A stretch of DNA of 64,000 nt from an uncultured Caryophanales bacterium (GTDB taxonomy: Bacteria > Bacillota_I > Bacilli_A > RFN20 > CAG-288): NCBI GenBank assembly GCA_905211645.1, contig CAJMBK010000003.1:62001-126000 (forward strand), given 5' to 3'. Below the pieces are notes generated by a model, which saw nothing but the letters and a program-made list of their open reading frames with translations, searched no databases and was not told where the DNA came from. The position numbers and the translations under genes are program-made. Shown piece after piece: positions 63,361-64,000 of this stretch (its first letter is position 1; the number at the start of each line of letters is the position of its first letter).

Positions 63361-64000
63361 TTATTTTGATTCTTCATTTGAAGCATCTGAAGTCATTTCA
63401 TCAATATCTATTATAGTATCTTTTTCAGATTCTGTTTCTGCAAATTCATCTTTTTCAAGATCATCAACTTGCTTGGAGAAATCAGTATCATTTTTACTCT
63501 TGTAAATATCATCATAAGGAGAATGATAATGACCTTTCAACTCTAGGATAAAGGAGATTAATCCCATAGCATCAAGAGATTCTTTAACAAGAGTTTCCTT
63601 GACGGATTTATCCAAAGTTCTATCTTCTTGAATCTTAACTAAGTTCATACGATACTTATTTAAGAAGACGAATAAATCACCATCTTTGAAGAAGAATGTG
63701 ATACCTTTCTTGAAGTATTTTTCAAGTTTTACAAATCGGGAAAGAAGTTTACTTGTTAAATATTCTTCAGCTTTTTCAGGTTCTGTTGAATAAATATCAT
63801 AACGTGAAGTAAATTTACTTCTTGAGTCGGAGAAAAGAACTTTTTGATACTTATTATCATCGATATTCATCTTAACAACATCCTTATCTTTGATGTAAAG
63901 TTCGAAATCAGGAGCATTCTCAATATCTCTGTAAACGATGAATGTTCCGTTGCAGGAAGCACTCTTTTCAGCGTTTCCGTTATAAACAATCTTACCTTCT
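63361..64000 (-). CDS. DUF3137-like protein, C-terminal part (cut by window edge)
   Basis: The minus-strand frame is open to the right edge (the Met at 63870 is internal; sequence before it reads EGKIVYNGNAEKSASCNGTF and then IVYRDIENAPDFELYIKDK). FTSRYDIYSTEPEKAEEYLTSKLLSRF and GDLFVFLNKYRMNLVK match the C-terminal region of DUF3137 proteins. A Glu/Asp/Ser-rich tail ends the protein. Probably a membrane protein with N-terminal helices beyond the window, like its relative at 58287-59273. Function unknown. Confidence 0.6.
   Translation of the reverse strand, partial: EGKIVYNGNAEKSASCNGTFIVYRDIENAPDFELYIKDKDVVKMNIDDNKYQKVLFSDSRSKFTSRYDIYSTEPEKAEEYLTSKLLSRFVKLEKYFKKGITFFFKDGDLFVFLNKYRMNLVKIQEDRTLDKSVKETLVKESLDAMGLISFILELKGHYHSPYDDIYKSKNDTDFSKQVDDLEKDEFAETESEKDTIIDIDEMTSDASNEESK

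Overview
The window is a low-GC (clearly AT-rich), densely packed chromosomal segment of a Gram-positive-type bacterium. Genes are preceded by strong AGGAGG-like ribosome binding sites. Secreted proteins are lipoproteins with a lipobox followed by Ser/Thr/Asn-rich linkers. The gene families (KtrB, FprA, PepT, PepC, LemA, tandem P-type ATPases, a class II GalT) point to an anaerobic, probably host-associated member of the Bacilli or a Mollicutes-related lineage such as the uncultured gut RF39/Erysipelotrichia-like groups. The genetic code looks standard: Trp is TGG throughout, and at least one well-conserved gene (fprA) ends in TGA. The taxonomic placement is inference.

Layout. 0-4 kb: start of a KtrB/TrkH potassium channel (runs off the left edge), a frameshifted fucose-isomerase-like gene, a lipoprotein whose signal peptide is put out of frame by a nine-G tract, a tRNA-Ser(CGA), and a possible small RNA. 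4-6.6 kb: flavodiiron protein, YfcE-like phosphodiesterase and an HTH/membrane protein in one operon. 6.9-13.3 kb: LemA with a membrane partner, a secreted papain/NlpC-like protein, and a tandem duplicated polytopic membrane protein. 13.4-17.1 kb: peptidase T, a secreted 5'-nucleotidase lipoprotein, and a barnase-like ribonuclease lipoprotein. 17.2-20.3 kb: a P-type Ca2+/Mn2+ ATPase preceded by a yybP-ykoY manganese riboswitch. 20.4-21.2 kb: gene relics and a small paralogous pair, one copy with a stop codon. 21.3-32 kb: a long minus-strand block with PP2C phosphatase, a FruK/FruR pair, DUF1893, PepC, an active/inactive pair of M6 metalloprotease lipoproteins, and four unrecognised genes. 32-38 kb: two adjacent P-type ATPases with an unusual PSGL motif, then thymidine kinase. 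38.3-39.3 kb: Na+/Ca2+ exchanger.

39.6-49.2 kb is a probable defence island on the minus strand: a PHP-AAA (TrlF-like) ATPase, a small coupled gene, two methyltransferase-type subunits (one losing its C-terminus to a frameshift), and a GIY-YIG/helicase restriction protein; a truncated endonuclease I relic lies at the right end. A 19-bp direct repeat lies at each end of this block. 49.5-56.2 kb encodes a 2249-residue membrane-anchored protein built from repeated beta-rich modules.

56.3-63.4 kb is a Leloir galactose locus: a galactoside/maltose O-acetyltransferase, galE with a double palindromic operator, a fused galactokinase-galactose-1-phosphate uridylyltransferase, and galM, interleaved with two DUF3137-like membrane proteins. 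The enzymes together convert beta-galactose to UDP-glucose and glucose-1-phosphate. No sugar transporter is encoded in the window.

Recurring themes are gene inactivation by frameshift (three cases), paralogous pairs in which one member is degenerate, and structured RNA at gene boundaries. Whether the frameshifts are real (phase variation or decay) or assembly errors cannot be decided from one consensus sequence.
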